Of a stretch of 64,000 nucleotides of DNA, positions 22,733 to 34,400 are shown piece by piece. The stretch is from Leucaena leucocephala. Its lineage: Eukaryota; Streptophyta; Magnoliopsida; Fabales; Fabaceae. The notes beneath the pieces were generated by a model, which saw nothing but the letters and a program-made list of their open reading frames with translations, was not told the origin of the DNA and searched no databases. Every line of letters starts with the position of its first letter. Position 1 is the first letter of the stretch. The translations under genes and the position numbers were made by a program. The stretch is from NCBI GenBank assembly GCA_037074615.1, contig CM073536.1:9801001-9865000 (forward strand). Reading direction: 5' to 3'.

Positions 22733-24321
22733 ATCCTACAAAAATATACATTTCATTTAAGAAATAACAATCAATCAAACAAGAATCAATATAGATATTA
22801 TCCATTTATATTCCCTAAGATTTTTAAATTTCAAATCAGATTAAAAGGGTGACATAAAAAAGTCTAAATTGAAACAAGTGGGGCCTACAACATATTCTGT
22901 TTGGGAATGTTTTGAGAATCTTCAACTCAAACAAGTGGTATACCTTATCATCATTATAAATGGGAATGTTTTGCTTTTGTTTCTATTTACAAAGAAAACT
23001 TAAAACTTAATGTAAGAAAACTCAAACAAGTGGCATACCATATTGCATAGTAGAGCGCTTTCACATGTTCTATTCGGATAAACTTATGAATATGTCTTTA
23101 AATTTCTTTTCAATTACAGTCAATTTAAACAGTGTTACCCCTCATTTTTTTCCTCTTTCGAAACCAACTCTTTCTTGGGGGCTCCACGACTACCCAAGAA
23201 ATCCAAAGCTATTGTCATTTTTTATGCACTAATCAGTAATCACCTTTTTTTGTTGGAATATTAGTTTCTTATACAGATTATTTTTTTATACAAAACTTAC
23301 ACATTTTGAGGGATTGAATTGTAATGAAGCCTCTTCACTAAAGAACAGAGAATTTGCAACAGAAAGCTTTACAACTAGAAAATCATTCAAACATGACACA
23401 ATTTTGATGGAAACATTGATGACTAAGCATTGATGACTCTGTTATTTCAAACAGTATAAAACAAAATGGAACTGAGCAACTCAAATGGTCATGTTTACTG
23501 GTTGAACGAAAAAAGCAGGGGAAGAAGGAAATACTCAGAGGCACAATGAATTTTGACGGAAACCATAAGAACAGAGTAATATAACTGTAACTGTCATCTA
23601 AAAACAGAGTAATATAATTAAATATCTGAGAGGTTTCTTGAGCCAGCTGCATGATTCTATTGAATTGAAGGTAGTTCCAAATCCTTCTCTAAACACATGT
23701 AAGATCTTCATATTCAAGTACAATAATAAAGGAATCAGTTTATGAAAGCAGGTCTCATAATTTTTTAGTTGTTTACTAGCTAGACAGACACGTTTAAATA
23801 GAATGAAAGTGAATGAATGAAGAGCTAGCAATGAGCAGATCATGAATGAATGAAGTTCCTTAATTAACACCTCAATGAACACAAAATGAAAATGAATTTG
23901 AAGATTATCCTAGGAGACTGTAGAAGTAGTGAGAGTCCTCGAAATGACATTTTAGGCCAACAAATTAAACTCGGATTCATGTATCAATTAAGCCACTGCA
24001 TATAAATATATACACACACACATATATCATCAGTTTCTGGTTCTGTAAATCTCTTTTTATCATTATTTACTGTTTCTTTTGATCTTTATATACAATAACA
24101 GAACTGTTATCTGAAAAAAACAAAACATCACTACCACCTGCCTTAAGAACTCTATATATAAAGCTGAGAAGATGATAAAACTAGAAAAAGATAATGCTTT
24201 ACATGGCTCCGTACATGGCTCCAACTACTTGTATAACCTCAGGTTTATCCCTCTCTTGAAGCCATTCGTAAGCCTTCTTTTCCTGACTCATTTAATGCTT
24301 GAAAAAGATAATGCTTTACAT

Positions 24322-24342
24322 ATATATATATATATAATGCTT

Positions 24343-24376
<34 letters not shown>
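24322..24376. repeat. (TA)n microsatellite pair
   Basis: Two TATATA runs separated by ATGCTTTACA. The word AATGCTTTACAT is itself repeated nearby at about 24194, 24310 and 24334. It lies in the non-coding interior of CACTA element 2. Confidence 0.8.
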
Positions 24377-24380
<4 letters not shown>

Positions 24381-25259
24381 AGAAAGATCTATCAGCAATT
24401 TGTTTGAGGGATTATATAATAAAGAAAATTAGTATCTTTAACTTTCATTTTCATTTGATGCAATACTTGTTTTTTTAATAAGACCCATGAGGTTTTCCCA
24501 ATGATACTTAACACAACCCATTCCATAATTTCATAAAGATTCACAAAACTCTTGTGTAATTGGTTTACAAAACATAATTCCAATAGCTTCAAGTCAAAAG
24601 CATAATCAAATAATGCATTAAAAAGTAATCAAAAGGGCCATAAGTAGAAAATTTGCCTAATTTAAAAAACGTCCCCTTATGTTCAAGTCGATATCTTCCC
24701 CTTATGTTCCTTTACTGGTCATCCTCCTAAAAAACGTCAAAGCAACAAGGTGAAACATATTATCTCAGTAATCATAATCGACAAATCAATTCAAGGCATA
24801 TATATAGGCGTGTGCTATTGAGGTGTCAAGAGAACAAACAATTATAATATCTTACACAAACGAACAATGAAACTTTCAAAGGTTTGTATCAAGAAAGCAT
24901 GTTTAACCTCTTACCTCCATCCTTATATTCTCCTTGAAACCCTCGATTAAATCCATGGACTAAAGAACTCTGTGTAACTAGTTACTTATAAACTCATCAG
25001 TCATGAGATGTAGCCTAGCCAAAGGTTACAGAGCTCATGACCAGATACTATGTTTCCTCTCTTTACTTACAGAGCTCATGACCAGATACTAGTTACCACA
25101 TTGTTCATATCAACATTCATAATTTCATCTCCCCTAACCTCAGCCCATTCTAGTATTATCGTTATTTGACCCAAATTCTAACGAATCAAATCACTTCAGA
25201 CATAGAGCACCCAAAAAACCAATTACATGAGCCAACCTAGACTCCAACAGAACAGAGAA

Positions 25260-25515
25260 ATCGGAGTCAGAGAACTCACCTAGTGGGATCCAAAATCACG
25301 AGCTTGTCCGGTTCTTCTCCCTCACCTCCAGCGACGCTTTTACAGAACAGAAAGGAAAGGAGAAAAGCTTCCAGCTGCCGAGATCTAAACGAAGAAGGGT
25401 TTTTCTTGTCCGGTTAAAGCCCCACGGCGCCTCTGCTGTTGATCTATTTGTCTCACTTGCTCCTCCTCTCTGACGCTTTTTTTTCTCTTTTAGGATCATT
25501 ACGCGGGCGCAGTTT
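25260..25515 (-). other. Exon-like leader block in CACTA element 2
   Basis: GC-richer than its surroundings and ending on the minus strand in a donor-like AGGTGAGTTC at about 25279. Its position just inside the right terminal repeats suggests the 5' untranslated leader or first exon of the TNPA-like transcript. A 67-codon ORF in it shows no recognised domain. A captured host fragment is the alternative. Confidence 0.35.
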
Positions 25516-25619
25516 AGTTTGGGCGGGTGGGCAAAATAAATTCACATTCAGCCGCGATAAAATATCGCCGCTGAAGGTTCACTTTCGCGGCGACCAAATT
25601 AGTCATCGTTAAAAGTCTT

Positions 25620-26400
25620 TTTTTTTTTAAATAATTTTTAAAAAATAATCCACTTAATAAAGCTAAAGATATTTTTTACTAATAGCTTCTTCAACTTATT
25701 AGATAATTTTTTTTAAATATTCTAGGCAAATGATAATTTCTAACTATTTTTCTTAAATTTTCTAAAAAAATAGGTATGTAATTCTCGAATAATAACTATT
25801 AAATTATTTGGGTCTCTTTTGAAAAAATAAACTCTTTCATAATTTTTTAACCCCCAAAATATTCATTTTATGATTTTTTTTCTTCATTTTTCTTAACTCT
25901 AAAATATTTTTAATAATTATTTTTTTCTTTATTCTTTCTCTAAAATTTCACTTTTTTAATTTCAAAAAAAAAAGACTATTAAACTCAATAATACCTTATA
26001 AATCATTTTTATAAAAGTTGAGATATTACACAAAATATAGTAACAGAGGGCATATATAACAGTAATTAAGAATATATATATGTATATATTTGACATCCCT
26101 TCTTTCTCCTTATCTCTGTCTCACACACATATCTCCCTTTCTCTATCTTCTCCCCCACATTGTTTCTAACACACATATACTAACTCTCACACTCATTGAC
26201 ACATATTCATAATATCTCTCTTATACGCATACCCTTGCTTCATTTCATTCTTTCAAAGACACCACATTATTATCAGTCTAACTTTTATTATTATAATAAC
26301 ATGTGAATTTTTTTATCTATTATTTAAACATGACATCATTCAATAATTTAATTATATATATTAAATATTTGCTTTAAACCTATAAAGGGGGTGGAAATTT
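25620..26400. other. AT-rich interior of CACTA element 2, right side
   Basis: No gene is visible between the two right-hand blocks of subterminal repeats. It holds poly-T/poly-A runs and a CACACA/TCTCTC-rich patch near 26110-26230. Confidence 0.4.
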
Positions 26401-26586
26401 GTAGGAAGACTTTTAGCGGCGACATTTGTCGCCACAGAAAGTGAGAAAAGTCCCCGCTTAAAATTGGAGTAAAGACATTCAGCGGAGACAAAAAATAGTC
26501 GCCGCTGAAAATCTTACTTTTAGCGGGTACAGCAAGAAACGCCGCTGAAAGGCTGACTTTCAACAGCGATTTTATTTGTCCTCGTG

Positions 26587-27014
26587 TTTTCCTATATTGG
26601 TTAGAAAGCATGGAATACTACTTTGAGTGGTATGACATGAATTAAGTCCAAAGAGTGTGTAAAGTACTAGCATAATGTTCAAATGAGCGTTGAACGACAA
26701 GATCAACCCCCGATCAAGATATGGGGTGAAATGAAGGCAAAGTGGAAAGAGAAATATGTCCCAGTTCATATGTGAGTCAATTATTGTATGACAAGCTTCT
26801 CAATTTAGAACAAGGTTCAAATGCCATTGAGAAGTATATATCTCAATTTGATGACCTCTAAGTTAGGTGTGATATAGATGACGAAGAATGGCGTATAATC
26901 ACCAGATTTGTTAATGGGCTCAAACCATACATACAAAAGGAGCTCTAGCAAAATTTCCTTGAGTCTCTTGAAGAAGCTTATCACAAGACCATTCAAGTAG
27001 AATCACAGTTACAA
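26587..27014 (+). pseudogene. Retrotransposon gag relic, core part
   Basis: After the CACTA element, reading with frame repairs, the text includes SMEYYFEWYDM, then KLLNLEQGSNAIEKYISQFD, VRCDIDDEEW, FVNGLKPYIQKEL and LESLEEAYHKTIQVESQL. The order (YxxW, LxQGxxxxxxYxxxF, FxxGLxxxI, SLxxA) is that of the Ty3/gypsy Retrotrans_gag domain, which forms capsid particles. Frame changes and stops mark it as dead. A SINE interrupts it at 27015. Confidence 0.75.
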
Positions 27015-27209
27015 CCAACGGGGGTTGGTCCGAGTGGTAAGCGGTTCGGTATCACTTAAGCGAAGTCTCAAGTTCAAGCCTTGGCGTACGCAGAAAATCC
27101 CCATTAGGAGACTCACCCACCATAGCCAGGTGCGCGACGCGGGTCGGATCCGGATGTAGTCGGGGCAAAATTCCGGTGAACTGGTTGGGCAAAAAAAAAA
27201 AAAAAAAAA
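27015..27209 (+). repeat. tRNA-derived SINE inserted in gag relic
   Basis: Starts CCAACGGGGGTTGG and contains TCCGAGTGGTAAGCGG (A-box area), AGTTCAAGCC (B-box), GAGACTCACCCACCATAGCC, GCGCGACGCGGGTCGGATCC and a poly-A tail of about 19. It is flanked by GAATCACAGTTACAA and GAATCTCCGTTACAA (27000-27014 and 27210-27224), a 15-bp duplication with two mismatches. Confidence 0.9.
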
Positions 27210-27700
27210 GAATCTCCGTTACAATATCCAACTATTAGGTGTTTTAACCTGCAGTGCACTCCCTTTCGGCAAACGTATAGTTTCAACTCTACTGAGTGAA
27301 CTTGTGGAGCCCGCTATGAGCAAAATCGAAGGGTTCCAAGGAAATATACTTACCATGAGGAATGGAAACAATCCATAGATCACAAGTATTAGGAACGGAA
27401 ACATCCATAGATCACAAGTTTGAAGAAATTAGGAAGTCTCTCATATGTTGGAGAAGACAACATGGTACTATAAGATAACTTTCTCAAAGTTAAAAAGGAA
27501 CATGATGCTTTGGCAACTCAAGAAAATGATACCTTCTTCAATCCGCCTTGGCCTATACATGTTGTACCTAAATGATGCATATCTATTGGTGCCAAATGAT
27601 AAAAGAATTAGTCTTTTCACCTCTTTTTAGAGTATACAACATGAAAGAAGGAGGAAATAGATTATTTCAGGAGAGTGAGAACTCGACCTCTGTTGTTTAA
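27210..27700 (+). pseudogene. Retrotransposon gag relic, 3' part
   Basis: It continues with basic and acidic text such as YEQNRRVPRKYTYHEEWKQS, then VKKEHDALA and NPPWPIHVV, and a block ending in ENSTS. Composition and place suit the gag tail, but no zinc knuckle or pol domain follows. The element is truncated and no 3' LTR was found. Confidence 0.4.
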
Positions 27701-28271
27701 TTTATTTTTGTGTGCGTGTTGTGTGTGCGCGAGGGAGGGAGAGAGAGGGAGAGGGGGAGAGGGGGAGAGAGAGAGACCAGAGAATAGAGGGAGAACGGAC
27801 GAGTTGAGAGATTCAAATTGGAAAGAAGGAAAAGGATAGCTTTTACATTAATTATAGTTTTCCCTCTGTTGCAAGTTAATTATTATTTCTTCCCTCTTTG
27901 TTTTTTCATTTTTCAAACCTTGCATGTGATCTATCTCCTTATCCCAATGCATACAATAAAATATTTATAGTGCACATTCTCCCTTCATCCCTATATTAAT
28001 TATATATATAATTAGAAGAAAAGGAAGGAAGCGAAAATCCACTTATGTGGTTCCTTTATATAATATATATTAATTTTATTGTTTAATAGGATATTTTTTA
28101 TATATCTTAATTAAATTATATTATGTTTATAACGACCAATCTGATCCAATTAAGCCTAAATTGAACCATTGACCCTTTAAACAACAAACCAAACCAATTT
28201 TCAATATCTTAATTATGAAAACAAGAATTAAGACAAGTTAAATTAATTTTCCTAGAAATTATTATATTAAT
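27700..28271. other. GA-rich tract and AT-rich spacer
   Basis: A purine tract of GAGAGGGA repeats covers about 27729-27795. The rest is AT-rich up to the second duplicated segment. No gene was seen. Confidence 0.5.
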
Positions 28272-28512
28272 TAAATTAAATTTTAAACTAAAATTGGACA
28301 GGGGCTGCGCAAACGCTTGCCCCCACTACAGCAGATTATGACATAGGTTCTCCACTTAAGTAGACCTTAGGGTGACACCACTCCAAAGGGTAATGAAGGT
28401 CATCATCCTTAGGCCATGAGCCTTATTGATTCCCCATTGACCCTATTCAGGTAAGTATGGTTAAATTGTACCCTTCCCTTTCCTTTCATAGTCTCGCCTC
28501 CTTTTTTATTCA

Positions 28513-28737
28513 TTTTTTTTTTGTTGCCCACCCGGTTCACCGGAGCTTTGCCCCGACTACATCTGGATCCGACCCGCGTCGCGCACCTGGCTATAGTGGG
28601 TGAGTCTCCCAACAGGGATTTTCTACTTACGCCATGGCTCGAACTCGAGACCTCGCTTAAGCGATACCGAGCCGCTTACCACTCGGACTAACCTCCGTTA
28701 GGAGACTCACCCACCATAGCCAGGTGCTAATATGCAT
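28513..28737 (-). repeat. Inverted SINE with extra head-to-head fragment
   Basis: A minus-strand SINE (poly-T at 28513, GTTGCCCACCCGG through CTTAAGCGATACCGAGCC to ACCTCCGTTA at 28700). It is followed directly by a plus-strand piece of the same SINE, GGAGACTCACCCACCATAGC (28701-28728). Comparison with copy 1 of the duplication gives the insertion point: TTATTCAT is followed by CTTAG there, and the insertion is flanked here by TATTCAT and TATGCAT. Confidence 0.85.
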
Positions 28738-28883
28738 CTTAGTTTGCCCGATGTGGGGCTAATATGCATTAGAAATAGTATGAATTGGGCTTTTCTATTT
28801 TCTTTGCTCTTGAATTTTGTTTGGTAAATAATTTTTTACAAAGAGGCTGGGCTCATCTATAATCCAAAAGTAGGGTGAAGTCT

Positions 28884-29035
28884 TTCTTCCTCCTAGGTGA
28901 TACTAATTTTTGGGCAGAGCGAGCTGTCAATTACCCTCAAACGTAAACCTAGACATCTAGGAACTAGGATGTCTCCCTAAGTGTCGCAACTGGAATCATA
29001 ATAAAATAGTACTCCCCAGGAACTAAACACACTCC
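28884..29035 (-). repeat. Dispersed 0.13-kb repeat, copy A
   Basis: On the minus strand it contains CCAGTTGCGACACTTAGGGA, GACATCCTAGTTCCTAGATG, then GTTTACGTTTGAGGGTAATT and GACAGCTCGCTCTGCCC. Related text occurs at about 45893 and 47640. The family is not recognised. Confidence 0.6.
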
Positions 29036-29382
29036 AAATGATCAATTTTACTTGAATTACTTCTACTGTTTGGCGACTGCTTTTCGTCATCTTAATCCTC
29101 ATCTCAATAGCTTTTACTTCTAACCACAAGGCTAGTTTGGTCATTTTGAACTAAAAACAAGGTCAGGTTTTGTATTTAAAACACCATCTCCAGGCTTGAC
29201 GAAAGGTTTACAAAAAAGGTACCGTGGTCAATTCTTTTTAGCTGCACATGTGCAGGAAAATCTGAGTAACTAGATGTAAACAAGCTCTCAATTCAAAAGA
29301 GCAAATTGAGGTTTTGAATGCTATCCTTATTGTATTCAAATCAAAGCTTATATATGGAATGGATCTGTTAAATATTTAGATT

Positions 29383-29616
29383 GTGTTTGGATTAACTTTT
29401 AGATAATAATTTACAGATAAAAGAGATTTTTAGTAGAAAATAATTTTTAGAAAAATAGAAATTCTTTTTTTCTTGAAAATCATGGTTTTGCTACTTAAAA
29501 CCATGGGTTTCCATCATAAAGTGTTTTTTAAAAATTTTAGAATGTTCGAGTACCATATTTTAAAATTATAGTTTATGCTTTTAAAAATATTTTTTTTTAA
29601 GATTACTCGAACACAC
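29383..29616. mobile_element. Short MITE with GTGTTTGG / CGAACACAC ends
   Basis: The left end GTGTTTGGATTAACTTTT and right end TTAAGATTACTCGAACAC are imperfect inverted repeats. Inside is a near-palindrome around AAAACCATGGGTTTCC. It is absent from copy 1 of the duplicated segment, so it inserted after the duplication or was lost there. Confidence 0.6.
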
Positions 29617-30991
29617 TCTTAGTCTCTAGGCCAGAGCAACAAGATAAGCACCAAGAGATTTGAGAACGAAGCGTGTGGTATTATATGTGTTGTATTATAG
29701 ATATATAATTATGTGACTGTGTTGAAGCTATAGATTTTTTTTAATTAAAGGGACATGTCCTATTAGCCTAAGATGGAATTAAACTCGTGACTTTCTATTT
29801 ATAAAAAAATTTTCATATCACCACGCTACAAGGCCTTTGGTGAAGCTATAGGTTTAATTACTCTATTCTAATTATAGGCATCCATATAATGATGTTATTG
29901 AAGAGGCAGGATGTTGGTAAGTAGAGAATGGCAAGCATCTATCTACTTTATGCTTGAGTTGACTATTGAGTGAAGGCTAGATTATATAGAACTCCTATGA
30001 ACTTTAAACTATGTATAAAGAACTCATTTAATATTTAAAACTTGATAATGAATCCCCTTAAATTTTTAATTTTGTGCTGATAACCTCTAACCATAAATTA
30101 TATATCCTATTAAAAAAATTTGTATACATATAACCTCACAAACTTTGAGTTATGTACATATAACCGTTTAAACTATGTGCAGTAAAGTAACGAGAAAAAT
30201 TAATAACAGAGAAGTTATTTATATAAATATAAGAGTTTACGGAGATTTATTATAAAATTTCAAAAATAAAAGAAATTATATGCACATAACATAAATTTCA
30301 GGGGACTTGTGTATGATTTAGCCTCGTGGGAATGAGTTAGCTAAACTTTCTTTATAGGTTAAATATTGATTTTTCGACTTTTGATCAACCTCCACCATTT
30401 GCCTGAAGGTTGTGAATAATGAAAGTAGATCTATTGTAAGAGCTGACCAATTGTATCCTTGTTTTATTTTATTGATGTTGTATATAATTTCTACTCAAAA
30501 ATAAATTCTTGAGTATAGGAAAGGGGTGGAATGAGAGGGATTTTATAATATTTATCTTCGTCCCATTGTTACATATTTCATCTCACATATATCTTGTTAA
30601 CTTAGGAAATGACTTGGGTACTTATTTTCCAATCAAAATAGAATATGCATATTTTAAATTAAAATTAAGTTAATAATATTAATAATAAAGTAATTATAGA
30701 ATAAATAACGCATGAAAGGAATCTACTAATTATAATTTAATTATGAGTCATATTCAAAAAAGTGAATTACCATGAAATCCTAAAAAAAATAACTTAATCA
30801 CTAAAAAATCTTTATTAGCATAAATTTATTATCCATTTCTTGAAACTTATCATTATTAATTTCTTAACAATTATTAGAACTTTCAGGTATTTGAAATGAC
30901 TCGTTGAAATTACCATGTAAAAACCATGTCTTAACCCAAACTAATAAAGATCGAGCACCACAAATTAGATCACCCCTAAAACTATGTGCTT

Positions 30992-31140
30992 TGAATTATG
31001 TTAACTCGGTCAATCTTGATAACACTCCAATAACTAAAACTTGAAGCATCATGTTACTAGTTTCTAAAAGGACACAAATAGTCAACAAAAGTTGGAATCA
31101 CAACCACAGAGAGATTCTTTGCAAGCTCATATCAAAAGAG
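30992..31140. other. Spacer before the SOS2-like 3' end
   Basis: Short AT-rich spacer with no recognised feature. Confidence 0.3.

Positions 31141-31199
<59 letters not shown>
31141..31199. repeat. (ATT)20 microsatellite
   Basis: About 20 uninterrupted ATT repeats, AAT on the gene strand. It lies 220-280 bp beyond the stop codon of the SOS2-like gene, at or just past the likely 3' untranslated end, where the AATAAT text could also act as poly(A) signal. Confidence 0.95.
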
Positions 31200-31201
<2 letters not shown>

Positions 31202-31204
31202 TAC

Positions 31205-31418
31205 AATAATACGAGCTCTTCAAACTACATACAAGCTAATTGAAGGGGCATATCAATAAGCAAACTGCAACTTGACAATGAGGCAAATCCAAGTAATCCG
31301 ACTTCATATACACAATTTACATTGCATTGTGATGGCTGGAAAACATGCCCACATTAATCATGCAGCTTTTAGTGCCCTTGTATGTACGGTTTAATTAATC
31401 CACACCCACCAAGCTGGA
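31205..31418 (-). other. Likely 3' untranslated region of the SOS2-like gene
   Basis: Non-coding DNA between the stop codon (31419-31421) and the (ATT)n tract. AATAAT words at its far end are the only poly(A)-signal candidates seen. Confidence 0.5.
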
Positions 31419-34400
31419 TTAGCAAGTCATTTGTCTAAGCAAACCAGAATTTGGAATGGACTCTGCTGGTTTCCAAATAATGTCTGCTAGTTTTTCACAA
31501 AGTTTCTTGTAAAACTGCAATAATACAAACAAATGTGACTGTCACATATACAAAAAGCACAAAATACACATAAATAAATATGGATGCGTGTTAGGCTAGA
31601 TCACAAGGTCTAGGCACTGGTGCCCTGCTCGGTAGTTACCATGTTTTAATACCCAGAGCCAGAAAAACAAAATATGGATGTGCCACATGAATTTATAGAT
31701 AATACTCCTCCGACCTTTAATATAATACATATTTAACTAATTTGATTAAATTAAATTAGTTAATTAAGTTAATTAATATGGCATAATTTTTCTAAAATAC
31801 CTTAACTATCTTCCTTAACTCCTCCACTCCCCCTTTTATTTGATTATTGTTAAGGGAGTACCAATAGGTAATTTAGGAAAATGTTGCTAAATATAGAAAA
31901 TAAATCTTATATTAAGAACTAAGATCAACCTTCTAATGACCAGAGAAGTAATATATACACATACATTTGGAATTCTGAATGTAGGAGACAATCCTTACAC
32001 ATCTTTTTGCAACAGCTTGCTTTTGGATGAGATAATCTAATCTGTACATTAGTGTAGCAGGAATGTGTTTTTTTGTGGTGAGAAAAGAATCCAAGTAATG
32101 TGCCAGAGAGCACAGAAATTACTCAACAGAGCAGAGGCACTGCAACATTGCCACTCTTGGAGTGGAATACCAGGAAAATTTTTTTGAGAGTACCAAAGCC
32201 AACCCGTGCCAACCTTACACTGGCAATAAATTTGTCTCCCCCCTTTTTCCAATAAAAGTAATTTCCAACTATGATTTTCTCCTTTATCATTTTCTAACAT
32301 CAAATCAGAAATAATATTTTATGTCTAATAATCTTGCTGGATTAGCTCAGGCATGGAAATGTAGGGTTCAGCTCAATAATCAGAGCACTTAAGCCCAAAA
32401 TCTCTCGAGTGAAAACCCACAATGATTGGTTTGATTTTATTAATATCAATAATATGCCCCAAACATGAAAGCCACTTATGCTTGAAGTTTGGACAACCGT
32501 AGGCCCGCTATATAGTCCGTTGGAACTTAAGAGATGGGGGATACAAACATTGAATTTTTGATCACTTGGTCATGGAGGATTTGATACAATGCCGAAAGCT
32601 TAATTCATTCCAAAGATTTAAGTTATTAAACCTACCTACACTACAGAAGATTGATAACAAAACACATAAAGACATTGAGTGCAAGATCCATTGCCGTTTA
32701 GGAAAATTTCATTACACACGACTGATTCTCAAGGCAGAGCTAGAAAAACTTTTCGGCTATCAAAATGCAAAATATATGAAGATGTAGAAGCTAACCTTGT
32801 GATATTCAAGAGTATCCCCAGCAGCCTTTCGAACGTCTACCATGAAAAGAGATGGTGCAACTTCAAAGACCTTTCTCACAAAAACAGAGATGATTTACAA
32901 ATGGCTATCACAGAAATCAAATCTTCATACAGAAGATGATAAAGACTGCAAGGCCATAAAATCTAGAAATCAGGTCACCTCCAAAACTACTGCAAACTGT
33001 CCAGCGTTATTAGCAGATGTTCCTTCAAGTCTCATCTGCGAGAAAAATATTATTAGGGAATCTACAGAAAATCATTCAACAAAGCGACCACAAAGAACGA
33101 GAAGAGATAAGGAAATATATTATTCATAAATTACACATTAGCATATTAGTATGCAAATGAGCAGTGGGCAAGGCCCAGCCCATAAGTCATCTATCATTCA
33201 GTTTGAGAGATAAACTGAACTATATACACATGTACTTATAATTTCAGATTAATTAAGATGAAGTAATATTCGTTAATCATTGTTACACTCTAGATACTGA
33301 CATGGTACCAGAGCCTTTTCATACAATTGAGGGTCCAAACTATGAATTATAGATATAATAAAGTAATATTTTATTTAGATAAGGTTTAAAACATAATATT
33401 TCAAATTACTTTTCTTTTATATAAACAGCTTTTTATTTGTATTTTTACCTTTTATTTTCTGTATTTCAGGATCATGTATATTTGGGAGTTTGCATGTTCT
33501 CAAAACCTCCCTTCCTGAACGATTTATTTCTGTTTTCCCTCTTTTTCTTCCTCCACCTTTTCATTCTGTGTCCTGCATCAGCTAGATGTTCCCTAAAATT
33601 TCTTTCACAATCTGTTAAATATCCACCCATTATGGGTCAAGTCCCCTCCAACTTTTTACTTTGGACCTATTTTCAATTACTGAAAAACTTTTATGTGAAC
33701 CCTTAGATTGGAACCACCAGAAATAATATATGGGCAATCATGAGTTGCAGTATTTTTTCTAAGTTATACGGTTCCGAAGTTGAGTATTCTTATATTTGAT
33801 TTTAATTTGCTTGTGTTAGTAACAAATTGAATTTGAAAAATTTTCAGCTTGAGGGAAGTAGTTAACGTAGTTAATATGATGACTAGCTTAAATTAAGTGT
33901 GTTAAGTGTTAGTGAACTTTGGCCTGTACTACATGTACTATTCTTTGTATTCAACCTAAATTACCATTATAAAAAGACAGACCCTTGCTAAGTAAACCAG
34001 TAACCCCACTGAATTTTCTTTGTTTCACTACAGCTTCCCATCAGCTTTAATCTTCTCAAGCAATTGCATCATCCAACTACATCTAACACAAAGGCAGACA
34101 TGCAGAGAGGTACCTTGTAACTACGACAGTGGACCTTAAGGCCCATTGATTCAGCAACAGCTTCAACAGACGCAATTATAACATTTGCAGGCTCACGAGA
34201 TACAAAACGAGTTTGCCTCTTTATGTAGTCCTGTTAGGACAGAAAAAGAATATCTTTTGCATTAGTGCAACAAAACACCTTGAAAAACACAGAATATGGA
34301 AACTAACAATGCAGTGCTTAACCTGACGCCTATCAAATAGGGCTGATAGATTCAATCCTTGTGATAAAGTTATCATCTCAAATGCATTCATTGTCAAAGG

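Larger units (their letters stand above)
20481..26586 (-). mobile_element. CACTA (En/Spm-type) transposon 2, TNPA-only
   Basis: The left end CACTACAAAAAAATTGACTT carries an intact CACTA terminus. The right end near ATTTTATTTGTCCTCGTG is a degraded complement. Dense inverted copies of GGCGACAAAAGTCGCCGCTG-type words occupy 20500-20815 on the left, and 25545-25615 plus 26410-26580 on the right. A TNPA-like gene lies on the minus strand near the left end, and a GC-richer exon-like block is near the right. No catalytic TNPD gene was seen in 22.7-25.2 kb, so it is probably non-autonomous. It interrupts a retrotransposon gag. No matching 3-bp duplication was found. Confidence 0.8.
28272..30991. repeat. 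Duplicated segment, copy 2, enlarged by insertions
   Basis: Colinear with 17086-18765 but about 1 kb longer. The extra length includes an inverted SINE (28513-28737), a dispersed-repeat copy (about 28884-29035), a MITE (29383-29616) and a stretch at about 29950-30350 that is absent from copy 1. It ends about 430 bp from the stop codon of the SOS2-like gene, so it may be the 3' flank of that gene. Confidence 0.75.

Noticed and set aside
31141..31199. ATT run considered as part of a CRISPR-like or satellite array
   Set aside because: It is a simple trinucleotide microsatellite with no spacers.
32330..32420. GGATTAGCTCAGGC stretch considered as a tRNA gene
   Set aside because: Only the D-loop-like word is present; there is no T-arm box or acceptor-stem pairing at the right spacing.
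31925..33129. Several ORFs of 60-95 codons on both strands
   Set aside because: They overlap introns and exons 12-13 of the SOS2-like gene and are shadows of it.
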